From contig OX637395.1 of the NCBI GenBank assembly GCA_951799425.1, positions 17,470,951 to 17,534,950 on the forward strand: a DNA stretch of 64,000 nucleotides. Direction: 5' to 3'. The DNA is from Ilex aquifolium. Its lineage: Eukaryota; Streptophyta; Magnoliopsida; Aquifoliales; Aquifoliaceae. The notes under the pieces were generated by a model. The model saw nothing but the letters and a program-made list of their open reading frames with translations, searched no databases and was not told the origin of the DNA. Both the position numbers and the translations under genes were made by a program. Each line of letters begins with the position of its first letter. Within the stretch, counting starts at the first letter, position 1. This document shows positions 46,055-58,437 of this stretch, piece by piece.

Positions 46055-46800
46055 TGTAAAACCCGGGTAAATTTGAACTTTTATGAAAAAGGGGTAAAAC
46101 GGTAATTTGCCATTGTAGTACGAGTTGCAAACCTGAATTTTTTTAGAGCTCTGATGACGAAATGGACCTCACCGTTGGATTCGTCTCGCGAAATCTAGTT
46201 ACCCAGTCAAATTTCGTCGAATTCCGAGATAGTCGAATTTTTCGCGTTTTACAAGGCGATCGGGTCTCTGGTGACCAAAAAAAAAAATTTTTTTAATAAA
46301 ATTTCGAAATTTGGAAAATAATTTAAAGCAAGTCGAAATAAAAAAATTTTGAACTTAAATCGGGGCGAAATTTAATCGTTTCGGGGCGAAAACGGACCCG
46401 AGAAAAGAGGGTTGTGGGGCGCGTTGTGTAAAACCTGGGTAAATTTGAACTTTTTTGAAAAAGGGCAAAATGATAATTTGCCACTATAATGCGTATTTAA
46501 AATACTCATGTTTCTAGAGTTCGGATGACACAACGGACTTCGCCGTTAGATTCGTATCACGAAATCTAGTTACCCTGTTAACTTTCATCGAAATCCGAGA
46601 TAGTCGGATTTTGCACGTATTTCGAGGCGACTGGGTGGCGGCTGACCTCACAAAGGTCCCCACAAATAAATTTTATAAAATTTCCTTATAATTGAATTAA
46701 AGTTTAAATAAATTTAATTTGAACTTAAATCGGGATGAAATTAATCGTTTCGGGGCAAAAACGGACCCGGACAAGGGGGGCGTGTGGTGCGACGTGGACC
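46055..46800. repeat. 372-bp tandem duplication in the LTR upstream region
   Basis: Copy 1 (46055-46426) and copy 2 (46427 to about 46800) both run from TGTAAAACCYGGGTAAATTT through ATAATTTGCCA/GTAATTTGCCA to TTCGGGGCRAAAACGGACCC. The copies differ by many substitutions. Upstream LTR duplications often alter promoter or enhancer content. Confidence 0.85.
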
Positions 46801-46880
46801 AAGCTTTAAAATTATAAATAGGGCCTAAATATCTGATTTTGGGCAGAATATCTTCACAATTCTGCTGGTTTTAACGTGTA

Positions 46881-46920
46881 AGGGAGAAGGGAGAAGGGAG
46901 AAGGGAGAAGGGAGAAGGGA
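46881..46920. repeat. 7-bp minisatellite (GGGAGAA)n
   Basis: About five and a half perfect copies of GGGAGAA, just downstream of the TATA box and probable transcription start of the LTR. Confidence 0.95.
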
Positions 46921-47189
46921 TAAGACAAGAGAGAAATCCAACTTTCTTCCTACGATTCACGGAGTTCCGTTGGTTGGAATTCGTCGAGCCAAGAGTTAAA
47001 GTTCATCTCCTCGACGAGGGCTACGCGTACGTACCAAAAAGAACTAATTTCACCGAAGATCCAAAGAAATGATTTGGAGAGATCAAAGTTTTGGGCTTGG
47101 GAAGTGTTCTTGAAGCTTCTTTCGGGTGATTTACGCACCAAGAGGTAGGGTTCCTCCTACTTTGGTTTTATTCCTATCATTTGGTGTTG

Positions 47190-47345
47190 AAATTGTGGGC
47201 TGTTTTAGGTTGGAATTGTGGACTGTTTTTGGGGTTGTATTTGGGGCTGTTTTATGGCCTGTTTAGGGGGCTGTTTTGTGGCCTGTTTTGGGGCTGCTAT
47301 GTGGCCTGTTTAGGGGCTGCTTTGTGGCATGTTTTGGGGGCATGT
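47190..47345. repeat. Imperfect GGGCTGTTTTGTGGCCTG minisatellite
   Basis: Repeated variants of GGGGCTGYTTTGTGGCCTGT occupy about 150 bp. The long open frame across it (GLF/GLFWG repeats) is a repeat artefact. Confidence 0.85.
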
Positions 47346-47699
47346 TATATGTTTACATTATGCCTTGAGAATTAAGTGTGTCATTGCTTGATTATGTAAC
47401 GACATGCTTGGTTGTTGTTGTTAGATAAAATGTCGATATGTGTTTATAATGTGTTTTTGTGAATGGAATGTGCTATGACATGCTTGAGGATGTTGTAGTT
47501 GTGTATTAATACATGTTTTTAATGTATTAGCATCATAATAAATTGTGGTAATTCTGTGCATTACACATATATTGTCTTGACCCATGTTGATATGTGGTTT
47601 AAGTTGTCCATATGACATTCATTACATATGAGACATGACATTGATATGCGACGGTACATTACATTGCATTTGCACGGAGGCATCACATTCATGGGCTTA

Positions 47700-49556
47700 G
47701 GCATGAGTGTGTGTGTGGGCATGGTTTATTCAAACAACCTTCTTGCACACATATCTAAACTCTCTCGTCGATAGATTTTAGAAACAATTTTATGTAAGCT
47801 TTCCAATATGCGAAGTTAGACCCATCGAACAGAGCCGATTGTGCAATTGAATCTCCTTCCTTTTAAGACTCCATCAGATACTAACTAGTACTTATCAATA
47901 GATTTCTTGGAAGCAAAATTAGGTATGTAGAAAAAAAAATTGAGATATGCCTGTAAGTGTCTTATGCAACTCAAAACAACTACGCTCTAATACATATTAT
48001 TGTTTTGGAAGGGAGAGATATGGAGTGGATCTTCCCTCACAATTATACAAGTGGATTGCACGACATTACCTAGAGGGGGTGAATTGGTTTTCAAACTTCA
48101 TGTTTGGACAAACAACAATTTAAACCTATACTAACTCAATTACATCTTCTCACAAAGATTTTAAATTAATAGTGACAACCCATTTTCAACCACAACAACC
48201 CTTAAACCCATAAAGATTAGTGTATTGATTTTAAAAATTAATCACTCGACACTCAATCCCTCACGGGGATCCCACCCAAAGACCCAAATCCTTGATACGT
48301 AACTATAGATGATAATGATATTTAATCAATCATTCAATCAAACACATAGTGCGCGTGTGTGCTCAAATTGAAAGTATATATGAAAATAACAAATATTAAC
48401 ACATGCAATTTGTTGACGTGAAAATCCTTCTCGGAAAAAATCGAGGAAAACCACTCACTAAAACCCTAATCCACTATCTCAAAGTCAACTTATAAATACT
48501 CGAGTATTATACCTCAACCAATACCATGGTTAGACACTCCTTTGCTTCAATAAGCCTCTCAACAAATACACCCACCACTTTCTTGGATAGCTTCACTTGG
48601 ATTCTTCGCCGCAATGGATCCTCTAGGCCTCGAGTGATGTTCTTCGCTAAGATCCTCAGTATGCATACTTCCAATGAGTTTGGTTTTCAACCAAGTAAGC
48701 TCTTCTTCTCCAAGGTAAGAATCACAAGATGGTAGCCTTTGCATTTAGGGATCTAGGGTTGTGGTATGATCTCTAAGGTTTAAGAGGAAAGAATTTAGCT
48801 CACAAAAGGGATACTTAAGTTGGGAAAGACTCCCTCTATTTATAGGTCCAAAATAGAGTTTGTCTTGGAGGCCAAGAAAACACAAATTCGTTAATGAACG
48901 CTCGAGTAGTGGTAGAGCTGTTAAAGGGTAGTGGTCACTAGAAAAAAAAATGAATTCCAAATCGATCTAGGAGAGCAAGACATCTCGAGTGTCCAAGGGA
49001 CCGCTCGAACGACCTCTGAGACTGCTTGAGCGATCCAAAGGGCGACCCCTATTGCTCTTCCATTTAGCCTTTTGCCAAAATTTTCCTTGAGTCATGAAGA
49101 GACCTCTCTAGTGAAGGCTAGCGAGCATAAGGTGGTCTCTATTGGTTTTTTAAGCCTAAAACCAAGAAAAAAACGTGTCCTCTTGAACACTATAAGGTGT
49201 TGCTCAAGAGTGGTCCTATGACTGCTCAAATCTATGTTTTAAAAACACACAAAAGTTTAAAAAAAAAAATTATTTGTAGAACACCTAGGAGTCATACTCG
49301 AATCAACTACTGATTCTGTTTTAACACGAGTCCTCCTAAGTCTATTAAACCAAGGGATCATCTTAGGTCTCTAAGTCATTACCTTGTCCTAAGCAAGAAT
49401 GTGCATATGGAGTGCCTTTGTTGTAGCTTTGACACATGATCTCTTTCCTTCAAATAATGTTTTCAGATCTTCATCATTATAACATCATGACAATGAAATA
49501 GGTTTCGATTTACAAAGACTTCACGAAATTAGCCAATTACAAAATATGATCGAACA
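47700..49556 (-). mobile_element. Copia element (second copy of the 1.5-kb LTR family): LTR plus gag start
   Basis: On the minus strand the LTR runs from TGTTCGATCATATTTTG (49556) to TTCCAAAACA (48001), 1556 bp, and matches the LTR at 7671-9207. A decayed primer site (ATATGTATTAGAGC) follows, then gag near 47770-47880 reading SALFDGSNFAYWKAYIKLFL and KSIDERV, the N-terminal copia gag motif. Everything beyond is missing. The LTR cuts into the other copia element at 49557. Confidence 0.85.
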
Positions 49557-49564
49557 GACTCATT

Positions 49565-49790
49565 TGCAACTATGCTAGTAGATTGTCCTATAGGGACATC
49601 AATTCTCGTTGGTGTATTTGCAACTAGCAGATATGACTTTGTTACTTTATTTGTGTCGGTGAATGTATCAGGTAAGTTATTTGCAATACCTTGAAAATGA
49701 ATGATCCTTTGAAACTTCCAGTTTATATTGATTTGTCCAGAGATCAAAATGAGATAGCACTGAAACATTCCAAGTCAATTCACATTTTTC
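49565..49790 (-). pseudogene. Copia integrase C-terminal linker, continuing past the insertions
   Basis: The minus frame at 49529-49768 contains QRIIHFQGIANNLPDTFTDT and ARIDVPIGQS-like TRIDVPIGQSTSIVANESV, the conserved linker between integrase and RT in this copia clade. It restores continuity with the integrase at 51962-52800 if the gypsy LTR and MITE are removed. Confidence 0.8.
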
Positions 49791-49809
49791 TTTTGATTGT
49801 TTATTATTG

Positions 49810-51180
49810 CTACAATTTTAGAATTGATCACCCAAGTGCAGGTTGTGAGAAGTAATAAATACACGGGAGTCTAAGGTCGAACCACAAAGATTTGGTGAAA
49901 ACATGGAACACAACAAAAATAGTTTTGAAGAATTTGATTGAATTGTCTTTGAGAGAACAATGAAATTTTGGTTTAAACAATAATTGGAGATACTAAAGCA
50001 TTAGATATCCCTTTTAACTCCACACAATATTTATTCTTGATCCAATTTTTGAACTCAATTAAGAATCAACCGAGGAATGATCTTAATCGAAAGATTTAGC
50101 AGTGATAATATTAAATTAAAAAAAAATAATAGATAAATTATTTGGATAGAAATTATTATTTAATTGTAGATCACAAGCATTCACCATTCCTGAAGTCAAC
50201 AATGAATCAAGATCTCCAACAAAGAAAACCTCTTTTATCACAAACAAGAAATCAATTATTTTCATAAAAATCTTAATTAATTGATCAAACCATACAAAAT
50301 TATTTATTTGACTCGCATGGAATCTAAAGCATTTGATGTACGTGATACAACAACTTAAGAGATTTCATAGAGCAATTTTTTCACTAAATATAAGAATCAA
50401 TCAATAAGAAAAATCATGCATCAAAGAACAATGGATCACAAAATACCATACTTCATTAAAGATTTACCCATAGCTTTAGTTTGGACTTTTAGCAATTCAT
50501 AGACATGAAAAAAATAAAAATAAAAGATGTAGAAGATGGGATCTAGAATTCTCCCTCTAAAAAGAAATAGCCTATATTTATAATAGGGAGGCTAGGATTG
50601 ACCTTAGAACAACTCCATACCAAAAAAATAGTATATTTAGGCCAAAACTCGTGTATCAAATCTTAGAGGCGCATCTCCACGTGGGGTACTGTATCTTTCC
50701 AAACTTCAAGCTCCATTTGAACATAATTAAAGGCTAATTCATGAAATTGTCATGAAATATATTTTTGTAGCTCTTGATGTCTTGTTTCCAATTTCGTAAA
50801 AATCAAGTCAATTGGATATCAGGTAAAAATGTATAACCAAAATACTGAAGACGTGTCAAAATCTTATCTTCTAAAATACTTTTCTAATCCAACTCTAAAT
50901 GAGTTTTCTACTAATTTGGACTCTCACAAGAATTAATTTGCTGCTTTATCTTGAAATATCATATTTTAATCTTTATCCTTCAATCCTTCTCAATTGTAAC
51001 CCTTCCTTTAGTGTTGGTTTTACTTATCTTGTCAATTATTACTTTAAATTAAATAAATTACCTACAAAATAAATTAAAAAAATTACCTATAAAATAAATC
51101 AAACAACTACAACAAGTATCAACTAGAAAATCAAGAAATCTAATACATTTAATCACAAACAATATGCAATTAACCAATCA
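49810..51180 (-). mobile_element. Gypsy LTR (about 1.37 kb) inserted in the copia element
   Basis: On the minus strand it starts TGATTGGTTAATTGC (51180) and ends with CTGCACTTGGGTGATCA near 49825, the same terminal phrase as the Athila-like LTR at 10530. No internal region is attached, so it is probably a solo LTR. The exact left end and the target duplication could not be fixed (ATTAT/ATCAT is a weak candidate). Confidence 0.7.
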
Positions 51181-51192
51181 TTAAATATAATA

Positions 51193-51952
51193 ATAAAAAT
51201 TTTAGTCACATCCCTTATAGTTTACCATATCTTCAAGGACACCCATTCTATTTTCTAAATCTTCACTAACACCCCCTATCAGATTAAATGTGTTAACTAG
51301 AATGAGATTTTACTAAATTGCTCATGATATATTTTAGAAAAAAGTTCTTATACACCCTTTCTATATGAACATATCTTTAATGAGACCCCTCAATTTTTTA
51401 AATTTTTCTATGCATTAAAATTCAGGCCGATTAAAATTCGATTCGAGTTAATTAAAATTTAATTTTTACTTCTTAACATTCGAGTCGATTAAAAATTATA
51501 TTTTTTTACGTATTAAAATTTGAGATGATTAAAAATTTTAATCAACTCGAATTAAATTTTAATTGGCCCGAATTTTGATACATAAAAAAAATAAATTTTA
51601 ATCAACTTAAATCGAATTTTAATTAGCACAAATTTTAATAAGTAAAAAAATATATATTTTAATTAACTCGAAGCGAATTTTAATCGGCGCTAACAGCTCA
51701 GGTAAAGCTCAAATCGACTTGAATTTTAATACATAAAAAAAATAAAATTTAATCCGCTTGATTTTTAATATGTAGACAAATGAATTTTAATCGGGTTGAA
51801 TTTTAATCAAAATTTATGTAGAAAGATTGTTTGGGGTTTATGTAGGGTGAATTTTGTATTTTAGATATTTTTGTTAGAAACAGTGGTTCAATGGCAAGGA
51901 GTATCAGTAATGTTTAAATATAAACTAGATAGGGTGTGACTGGAATTTTCTC
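51193..51952. mobile_element. MITE, 760 bp, with 9-bp target duplication
   Basis: The left end ATAAAAATTTTAGTCACATC and the reverse complement of the right end, GAGAAAATTCCAGTCACACC, form inverted repeats, with TATAGTTTA/TCTAGTTTA continuing. The identical 9-bp flanks AATATAATA (51184-51192 and 51953-51961) point to a Mutator-like element. The interior holds repeated phrases AATTTTAAT and TCGACTCGAATT but no transposase. It interrupts the copia integrase region. Confidence 0.85.
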
Positions 51953-51961
51953 AATATAATA

Positions 51962-53400
51962 AAATAATACTTTTGATGGTAAATCAATTGTCTCCCCTAA
52001 TGTGGAAAATTGACTCATTAAAATGACAATCTGCAAAACGTATTTTAAATATATCAACAGTTAAAGGTTCAAGAAAATTATTGAAGGAGAATCAAATTCA
52101 AAATAAAATTCCAAGTCGACGTTATAGACCTATCTTGGTCCGTTGTGGTGGTGGAATTGGAACTTATATAGCACAATCAAAAACCCTATAACTGAGAAAT
52201 ATTTGGTTGTAGACTAAGAACAAGTTGTATTGGTGAATATGTACGATATGCAGTTGGTCGAACACAAAGTATAAATGTTGCATGCAATACAACATGTTCC
52301 GAGTAGAAAAAGGTAATTTTGTCATCATAAGTATAAGTCAAGCTATCAATTGAATACATTTGTGGAGGATAGTCAATATTCATTCTTACCGACATGCACT
52401 AGTTATTGAATGTTTGAGACGCAAACTCGCCAGCATTATCCAAACGAATTGTCTTGATTGAATAATCTGGAAATTGTGCTCACAACCGGATTATTTAAGC
52501 GAGAAGCCTTGCAAATGCAACATTTCGTGTTGAAATTAGACACACATGTGACTATCTTGTTGATGTATCAATTAAAACCATGAAATAATGAAATAACTTA
52601 CATGGAGGGTTTATTTCCCCACATATATCTCCCTGAATTTGTTGCAAAAAATCAGGAGATTTAAAAATTATTTTCAATGGGGATAGTCTAATAATTAGTT
52701 TACCTTGTGAACAAGTAGAACATAGATAGTCACTTGATAAAAGAATCTTTCCGTTATTTAGAGAATGTCCATATGAGTTCTCAATGATCATGCACATCAT
52801 TATTGATCCTGGAAGATCAAGACAATCATGTCAAAATATAAAATTTTTTGGATCAGAGAATTTCTGGTGCATCACAACATTTGATTTGATAGATTTTATG
52901 GTGGTATAATATAACCCATAAGAGAGAGTATGAAGTTTTTTAAGTACATTCTTTTGGCATGATACACTAGATATGATGCATAAACACTCTATGACAATCT
53001 CATTCGTCATTTCAACGCGATATCCATTAGGACGAATATCTGTAAAACTTAGTAGATTTCTGCTGGATCTAGTGGAGTATAATGTAATTTCAAAAAAGAG
53101 TTTTATTTATCGGGATTGCATCATATTCACTCCACCAGAGCCTTCAATCAAGTCTGCAGGTCCTGATATTGTATTAATACTTGTTTTAGAGAAAGATATT
53201 TCTAAGAAATATTTTCTATTGCGAATGATTGTATATGTCGTAGCACTATCCGCTATGTATATATCTTCATCGTTCAACTTGATATTAACTAATGAATTAT
53301 TATGATCCATATCTCTATATGAAAAATTTACACCTAATTTTATTAATAAAGAAGATGCATAGAATGAATAATATGAAAATAATAAATAGCACACATAGGC
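51962..53400 (-). pseudogene. Copia protease and integrase, degenerate
   Basis: The minus frame at 53107-53394 has the protease active site as IADSATTYTIIRNRKYF, followed by NTISGPADLIEGSGG. The frame at 52552-52800 has the GAG-pre-integrase end (NNGKILLSSDYLCSTCSQGK) and the integrase start (QGDICGEINPPCKLFHYFMV, LIDTST). The frame at 52186-52395 has LRPTAY-type RPTAYRTYSPIQL, and degenerate sequence to 51965 keeps DIF..RFADCHFNES. Multiple stops show an inactive copy. Confidence 0.88.
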
Positions 53401-53559
53401 ATAAAAACCATTACTTTAAGATAATATTCTTAATCTATTTTTCCATTTTATTTTCATTTGGGTTCACAAGTCAAAAAACATCTAAATTAATAAAATTTGA
53501 TGGATAATCGATGAGAGTGGTGTCTGATATCCCCTAGCCAAAATTCGTCCATATCAACT

Positions 53560-54490
53560 TTTATTTTTCGGTGATAGATTTTTGATATATATCTGCCAAA
53601 TATTTTAGCATATGACATATATGCGACCGGTGTTCTTTCATTCCATATTTATAACAACCATCTTCAGTTTTCTTAGAGAGTTTATTCAAGAAACTCTTTT
53701 CTTTCTTTCTTTTGCTATAGTTGTTAATTCCACTTTTGGTGTTGTGCAATATTGCTCCATTTTTGACTTGATGTAAAGGACTTCATGCCTCTATAGTAAC
53801 CTTGACGAAAATGATTGTTTTTATTTTTACCATGACTATAACCACGACCTTGTCTTTGACCATGAAAAAATGTGACATTTACTTCTAGAAAGATTTGGTG
53901 GCTAGTCGGACAAGACTCATGATTCTTCATTAGTAATTCATTATTTTCCTCAGCAAGTAAAAGACATGCTATAAGTCAATTATATGTCTTGAACCCAAGT
54001 TGTTTATATTGTTGTTGTGACAAAATATTTGATGCGCCGAATGTGGAATAGATCTTTTCTAATTTTTTCGAATCTGATACACGCTGACCACATAATATCA
54101 ATTCAACAGTGATTCTATGTACTACTGAATTGTATTTGTGTATGGTTTTAAAATATTGGAATCAAAAGCTGAACCATTTATGTCTAGCCTTTGGAAGGAT
54201 GATGGTTTTATGGTGATCAAACCTGACTTTCAAATTTTTCTACAAGTCTAAAAGATCTTTGACAATGAGTTACTCACTCATTTTTTAATCCTTCATTAAT
54301 GTGATGACGAAGAAAAATCAACGAATTTGCACGATCTTAAGAGTTGCCTTGTTTTTGTCCTTTGTGGTGTCACCGAGTTTTTTTTGAATCTAGGAAAAGC
54401 TCAACATCTAGAACTCAAGACATGTAGTTGTGATAAGATGTCTAAAGCCAAAAATTTCAATTTTGCGATGTTGGCTATTTTCGCAAAAGC
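53560..54490 (-). pseudogene. Copia gag, degenerate
   Basis: Starting near 54490, the minus translation reads ANIAKLKFLALDILS, then in shifted frames KNLKVRFDHHKTIILPKARH, FSTFGASNILSQQQYKQLGF-type sequence and LLMKNHESCPTS. The knuckle at about 53650 reads CYKYGMKEHRSHIC, where the second zinc-binding Cys of CxxCxxxxHxxxxC is Tyr. This is the gag type of one large copia lineage; it would package element RNA. Confidence 0.88.
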
Positions 54491-55815
54491 TATATAAAAC
54501 AAAATGATCAAGTTAGATAAAAAAAAAATACGCTCAACAAATCTCTATCATTAATAACGACTGATCATGTGTACACCAAATATTCAATATCTTCATTTAA
54601 TTTAATTTTTTTTTGTGAAATTTAAGATCACATAAATATATTTGTCTCTTCGATCATGTCTATATATGTGTTGTAGGATACAAACCATAGAAAATAAAAT
54701 TTTCTTTTACGGCTGCGGAAATAAATTTCTCCTAAACTCTTCTTTGATATCTTTTTTATATTCTTATTCTCTATACAACGATAATTTTTATTTTCCTTTA
54801 TGTAATCATATATCACCACGGTCATGGTTCCTACAAATTTATTTGATGTAATTTTATCGGAGATCTATTTTTATTTTTATTTTTTATTCTAGCAAGTTAC
54901 TAGTACTTCTTGTAAACTTGTATTATTATTAAAAGATCTTATTTATTTATATTGACTTGCCATCAAAAAAATCTATCTATAAATATTCTAGAAAATTACG
55001 GAGTGAAAATATAAATTTCAAAAGTTAAGAGAGATAATCAGTACTCATTAAAAGATAAGGTGATCAAACTATAAATTAATTACATTAATTCCATTGCAAC
55101 CTTTTAACCGTCTGCAATTGTGGGATCGATTCCTAAAGCTATGAGATCCATCATTTGAATATTTTTTAGCTTCAAAATAATTTATTTTCTTACAGATTAA
55201 ATAATTTTTTTTATTATTATTATTACAACTACTAGATAGTAAATTTGAACCGGTGACCTTCACTTTCTTAAGCTGGGACTAATCATCCAGATAGACATGC
55301 AGGTCTGAACAAATTCGATGAAATATGTATGCAAGAATATAATGAGAAAAATGTTTCAGATATCAATTGATATATCAAGTCTGCTGACACAATTTTATGC
55401 ATGAGCTTTAAGCTCTACAAATTAAATTGTGATCTTTTAGTATCACAATAATTTACAAACTTTAGGTTTGCAATTTATGTATAATTTACAAGCTTCATGT
55501 CTATAATTTATGTGCCCTTTTTTCTAGGACAATAAAAATTTTTGTACTTCAATTACTAGATTTTTTTTTTCATGTTCTTCAAGAACATAATTTATATTAA
55601 ATTTTTATGTACTTCAGGTACACAATTTATATACTTCAGACACTAATTTAAATATAATGGTAGTTTAAAAAATAAGACAACAAACACCTACATCATGTTC
55701 TTTCATAACATGTATGATGTTAATTAAAACTAATAAAATTTATATATTTGATTTTACCATTCAGATATAGAATATTATTCGATTGTGACTCAATTGGCTA
55801 GCTATCGTGTTGATA
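54491..55815. other. Probable 5' untranslated region of the copia element
   Basis: No gene. Several palindromic 15-20-nt words built on YTTGAAGAAC or ACCTGAAGTAC occur at 55440-55640. Such arrays are usual just after the primer site in this copia clade. Confidence 0.5.
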
Positions 55816-55990
55816 ACGTATTATAAAACTAGTAGATTACTTCAGGCGCAAACAACTAATTTAAAAGCTAATGGAAGAATACTAAGAATATTAAGAGAGA
55901 GAGCTATTGAGACAAAATTTAATGACATAATTTGGGGACTTAATGATTGTGACTATTAAATTTTCAGTGGATTCCAACATTAAATTATCA

Positions 55991-58336
55991 CTGGGTATCA
56001 ACACAATCAAGCAAACGGCCATAATACATTAAGTTCTCAAATTATATTTCTAAATTATGTCCCACTAGGATTAGTGCTATTTTTTATGTGTGTATTTTCA
56101 TTCAGCGGAAGCCCGCTGCTTTATTGGCAGAGATACATATTGATCCGACAAGAGGAAAGTCAGAAGCTGCTAGTCAGGCAAGTGTCTTTATGAGAGTGGG
56201 TCATCCTTCATGTGCAGATGCACATTGTTTTTCAACACAAACATATATTTTAAAAAAATTGCTATGGAAATATTTCATATGCCATGTTAAGAACTTTTAA
56301 GGTGGAACTATATTATTAGACAAATTTTTTGTTGGAAATACTAAAGAATCACATGCGAACAATTTCCTGGTAAATGAATTTATTTTTCGCAAAACACTTC
56401 GTTGGCAATACTAGTGGATTACCCTCGAAATGTTTCCCTAAAAAATAATCTTATTTAGTTAATAAATATACTTACTTCCCGCGAAAAGTTTCACTAGAAA
56501 TAATAAAACTTCGCTGCCACTAGTATTTTCCTGAGAAATTTATACTTTTACTAGCGAAAAATTTCTCTGCTAAAAGCATTTTTTATTGTAGCCCAAATTT
56601 AATTGCTTGTGCATTGCATGGGTTATCTTTAGTTGATTACATGCTAATGTATCTTAGCCTCTTGGAAAGTAAGAGAGGTAGTTACCTAGTTATTTGGATC
56701 ATTAGTTTTTATTTTATTTTTGCTGATTTTAAAAATATAATTTGGTGTCAATATGATAAGAACCCATAACCCGTCCAACTGAATTATGTCTACCCTACTT
56801 TCTTAGATATACTCCAGATTCTAGTTTATCATTTGATGACTTAAAAGTCCAAAATATTAAAAAGACAAAATAACAAGAAAAGACTGTTAATACGGACAAG
56901 GGCTTTTAGGTAGCGTAATCTTGTAACAGATGAAGGAAGTTCATGTTGGAGGAAGTTAGCGTAATCTTGGCCAAGATGGAGGAAGTTCATGTTGCTCCAG
57001 ATTACGGAAAAGCCGTACATACATTACACCACGAAAAGAGGAGGAGAGGTGGAGGCTTGTTTATTTGCTGTGTCACGTTACCGGTAATTCACCACAGAGA
57101 AAAACAAACCGATAATGCTCATCCGCTTTACGTGCCTTCTTTAGTTTCCTTCTTTATTAACCACCTTTGACTTTCTCCTATCCCAAGCAACCTTTGTTTT
57201 GGCTTCCTTAGGGATGTTTACTTATAATAACCTCTTTTGCAGCTCATGTCACTCTATATTAATTATAACTTGACAATAGATATTTAATTTTAGGAGTTAA
57301 ATTTAATGTAATTATTAAATTAATCTTGTGATAATGTTAGACGAAGTCTATTTTTGATCAAATATCATTTTCTTTATAAGTTTGTACCAGACTACAATAC
57401 CGAAAAGATTATGCCATTACACATTAAGGGGTAAAATTACAACTCAACCTACTAAGCTTACATCAAAATAAATGGTTTTCGACTGGTCCTAACATTCTCA
57501 AATTTTAAGATCGATTCAGAATATTTTGAAGATTGATCCTATGTTTTTTTTTTGGTAGCTTCGCCCACTAATAATAACTTAGCCCAAAAAATAATAATAA
57601 AATTCGGTACCATGCATCCTTCAGTATTGAAGTCTTACCTTGCAAAATTATGTTTCATTTGAATCTTTTGCTTCATCTTTCTTTCCTTTTTCTTTTCTGT
57701 TTCACGGTGACATACACCATAATATGGACGACGCTAGAAATTCAAAATTGACAAATGATAGTGAGATTTAATTAAAGGATTTAATCCATTGGTAGCATAA
57801 GACTAGTGGGTTCCAATATGATTATAATTTATTGTCAATCTAACAACCATAGTTCTTAGTTCTTCAAATTATGTTCAAGTAATATTATTGATTCAAAACT
57901 AGGGGTCAATCGAGAACATATTGTATAAGACTCATAGTGTCGACAGTGAAAATCCATTATTTTAAGCGGGCAACTCCATAGCATTGTGAAAAGTCACAAA
58001 GATTTAAGGGTGAAGATGTGATTTTTGAGACTTTTGTGTGTGTGTTTAGGAGGAAGAGGAGGAGAGGCAGAGGGGGAGGAGGCGGGTATTGCCCTCTTGT
58101 CCTAAGGTGGCTTTGCCTTTGCTTCTTTATTACAAAATGGCTTGCATACTGCCTGTTTCGGTAATGAGGAAGAAAAGATCAATTGGCGCTACACAAAAAT
58201 GAGGATTGGCCTTACAGTTACAAAGCAGCAAATATCCCCTGCAAATTTCGGCGCAGTTTGCTTGCTTTTTAAATTTTTTCCTTTTCGCTTGCTGCTTAAT
58301 TCATGTGAGATGAAACATGCATGCATTCAAATGCTC
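55991..58336. other. Intergenic region upstream of the polygalacturonase
   Basis: No confident gene. An open frame at 56088-56300 is treated separately. The stretch 56300-56600 has repeated GCGAAAARTTTC/AATTTCTC phrases and ends TTTTTTATTGTAG, suggestive of a CACTA-type terminus but without the partner end. 56900-57170 holds a short duplication (GATGGAGGAAGTTCATGTTG twice near 56930-56990). From about 57900 the sequence is probable polygalacturonase promoter, with a GGAGGAGG-rich stretch at 58050-58085. Confidence 0.45.
56088..56300 (+). CDS. Unrecognised open frame, possible isolated exon
   Basis: The frame contains KPAALLAEIHIDPTRGKSEA, then SQASVFMRVGHPSCADAHCF. Residue composition and sequence look like a real protein exon rather than random frame use, but I cannot place it in a family. 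Splice-like context is ambiguous: TTTTCATTCAG precedes CGGAAGCCC at about 56105. It could be an exon fragment carried by a transposon or the relic of a lost gene. Confidence 0.3.
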   Translation: MCIFIQRKPAALLAEIHIDPTRGKSEAASQASVFMRVGHPSCADAHCFSTQTYILKKLLWKYFICHVKNF

Positions 58337-58344
58337 TATAAATA
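58337..58344 (+). promoter_or_regulatory. TATA box of the polygalacturonase gene
   Basis: CTCTATAAATAGCCCCTCCC gives a consensus TATAAATA, 94 bp before the start codon, so a short 5' UTR of about 60-70 nt is expected. Confidence 0.85.
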
Positions 58345-58437
58345 GCCCCTCCCACTCCCACCCCCTTCAACTCCTCAACATCCTAACTCCCCATTCATTA
58401 TTCAAGCTCTCTCTTTATCCCCCAAATTAGTGGGACA

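Larger units (their letters stand above)
46055..47690 (+). mobile_element. Partial gypsy (chromovirus-like) LTR with tandem repeats
   Basis: It starts TGTAAAACCCGGGTAAATTT, a terminus typical of Tekay/Del-type chromovirus LTRs. Its first 372 bp are tandemly duplicated, then a TATA box (ATTATAAATAGGG at 46811) and minisatellites follow. It runs into copia gag sequence near 47700, so its 3' end is missing. No coding frame is seen. Confidence 0.55.
49557..55990 (-). mobile_element. Ty1/copia element (5' half), interrupted by a gypsy LTR and a MITE
   Basis: Reading the minus strand from right to left: a possible LTR end and primer-site region (ACGTTATCAACACGATAGC near 55815), a long 5' UTR with repeated ACCTGAAGTACA/CTTGAAGAACA words, gag (54490-53680), protease (about 53400-53080), pre-integrase and integrase (52800-51965). 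After two insertions comes the integrase C-terminal linker (49790-49560). RT and RNase H are not in the window: the element is cut by the copia LTR ending at 49556. Outer boundary near 55990 is uncertain. Confidence 0.8.

Noticed and set aside
47181-47375. GLF/GLFWG-repeat peptide
   Set aside because: An artefact of the GGGCTGTTTTGTGGCC minisatellite within an LTR.
56300-56600. CACTA transposon
   Set aside because: The TTTTTTATTGTAG end and repeated GCGAAAA words are suggestive, but no CACTA terminus, partner end or 3-bp duplication was found.
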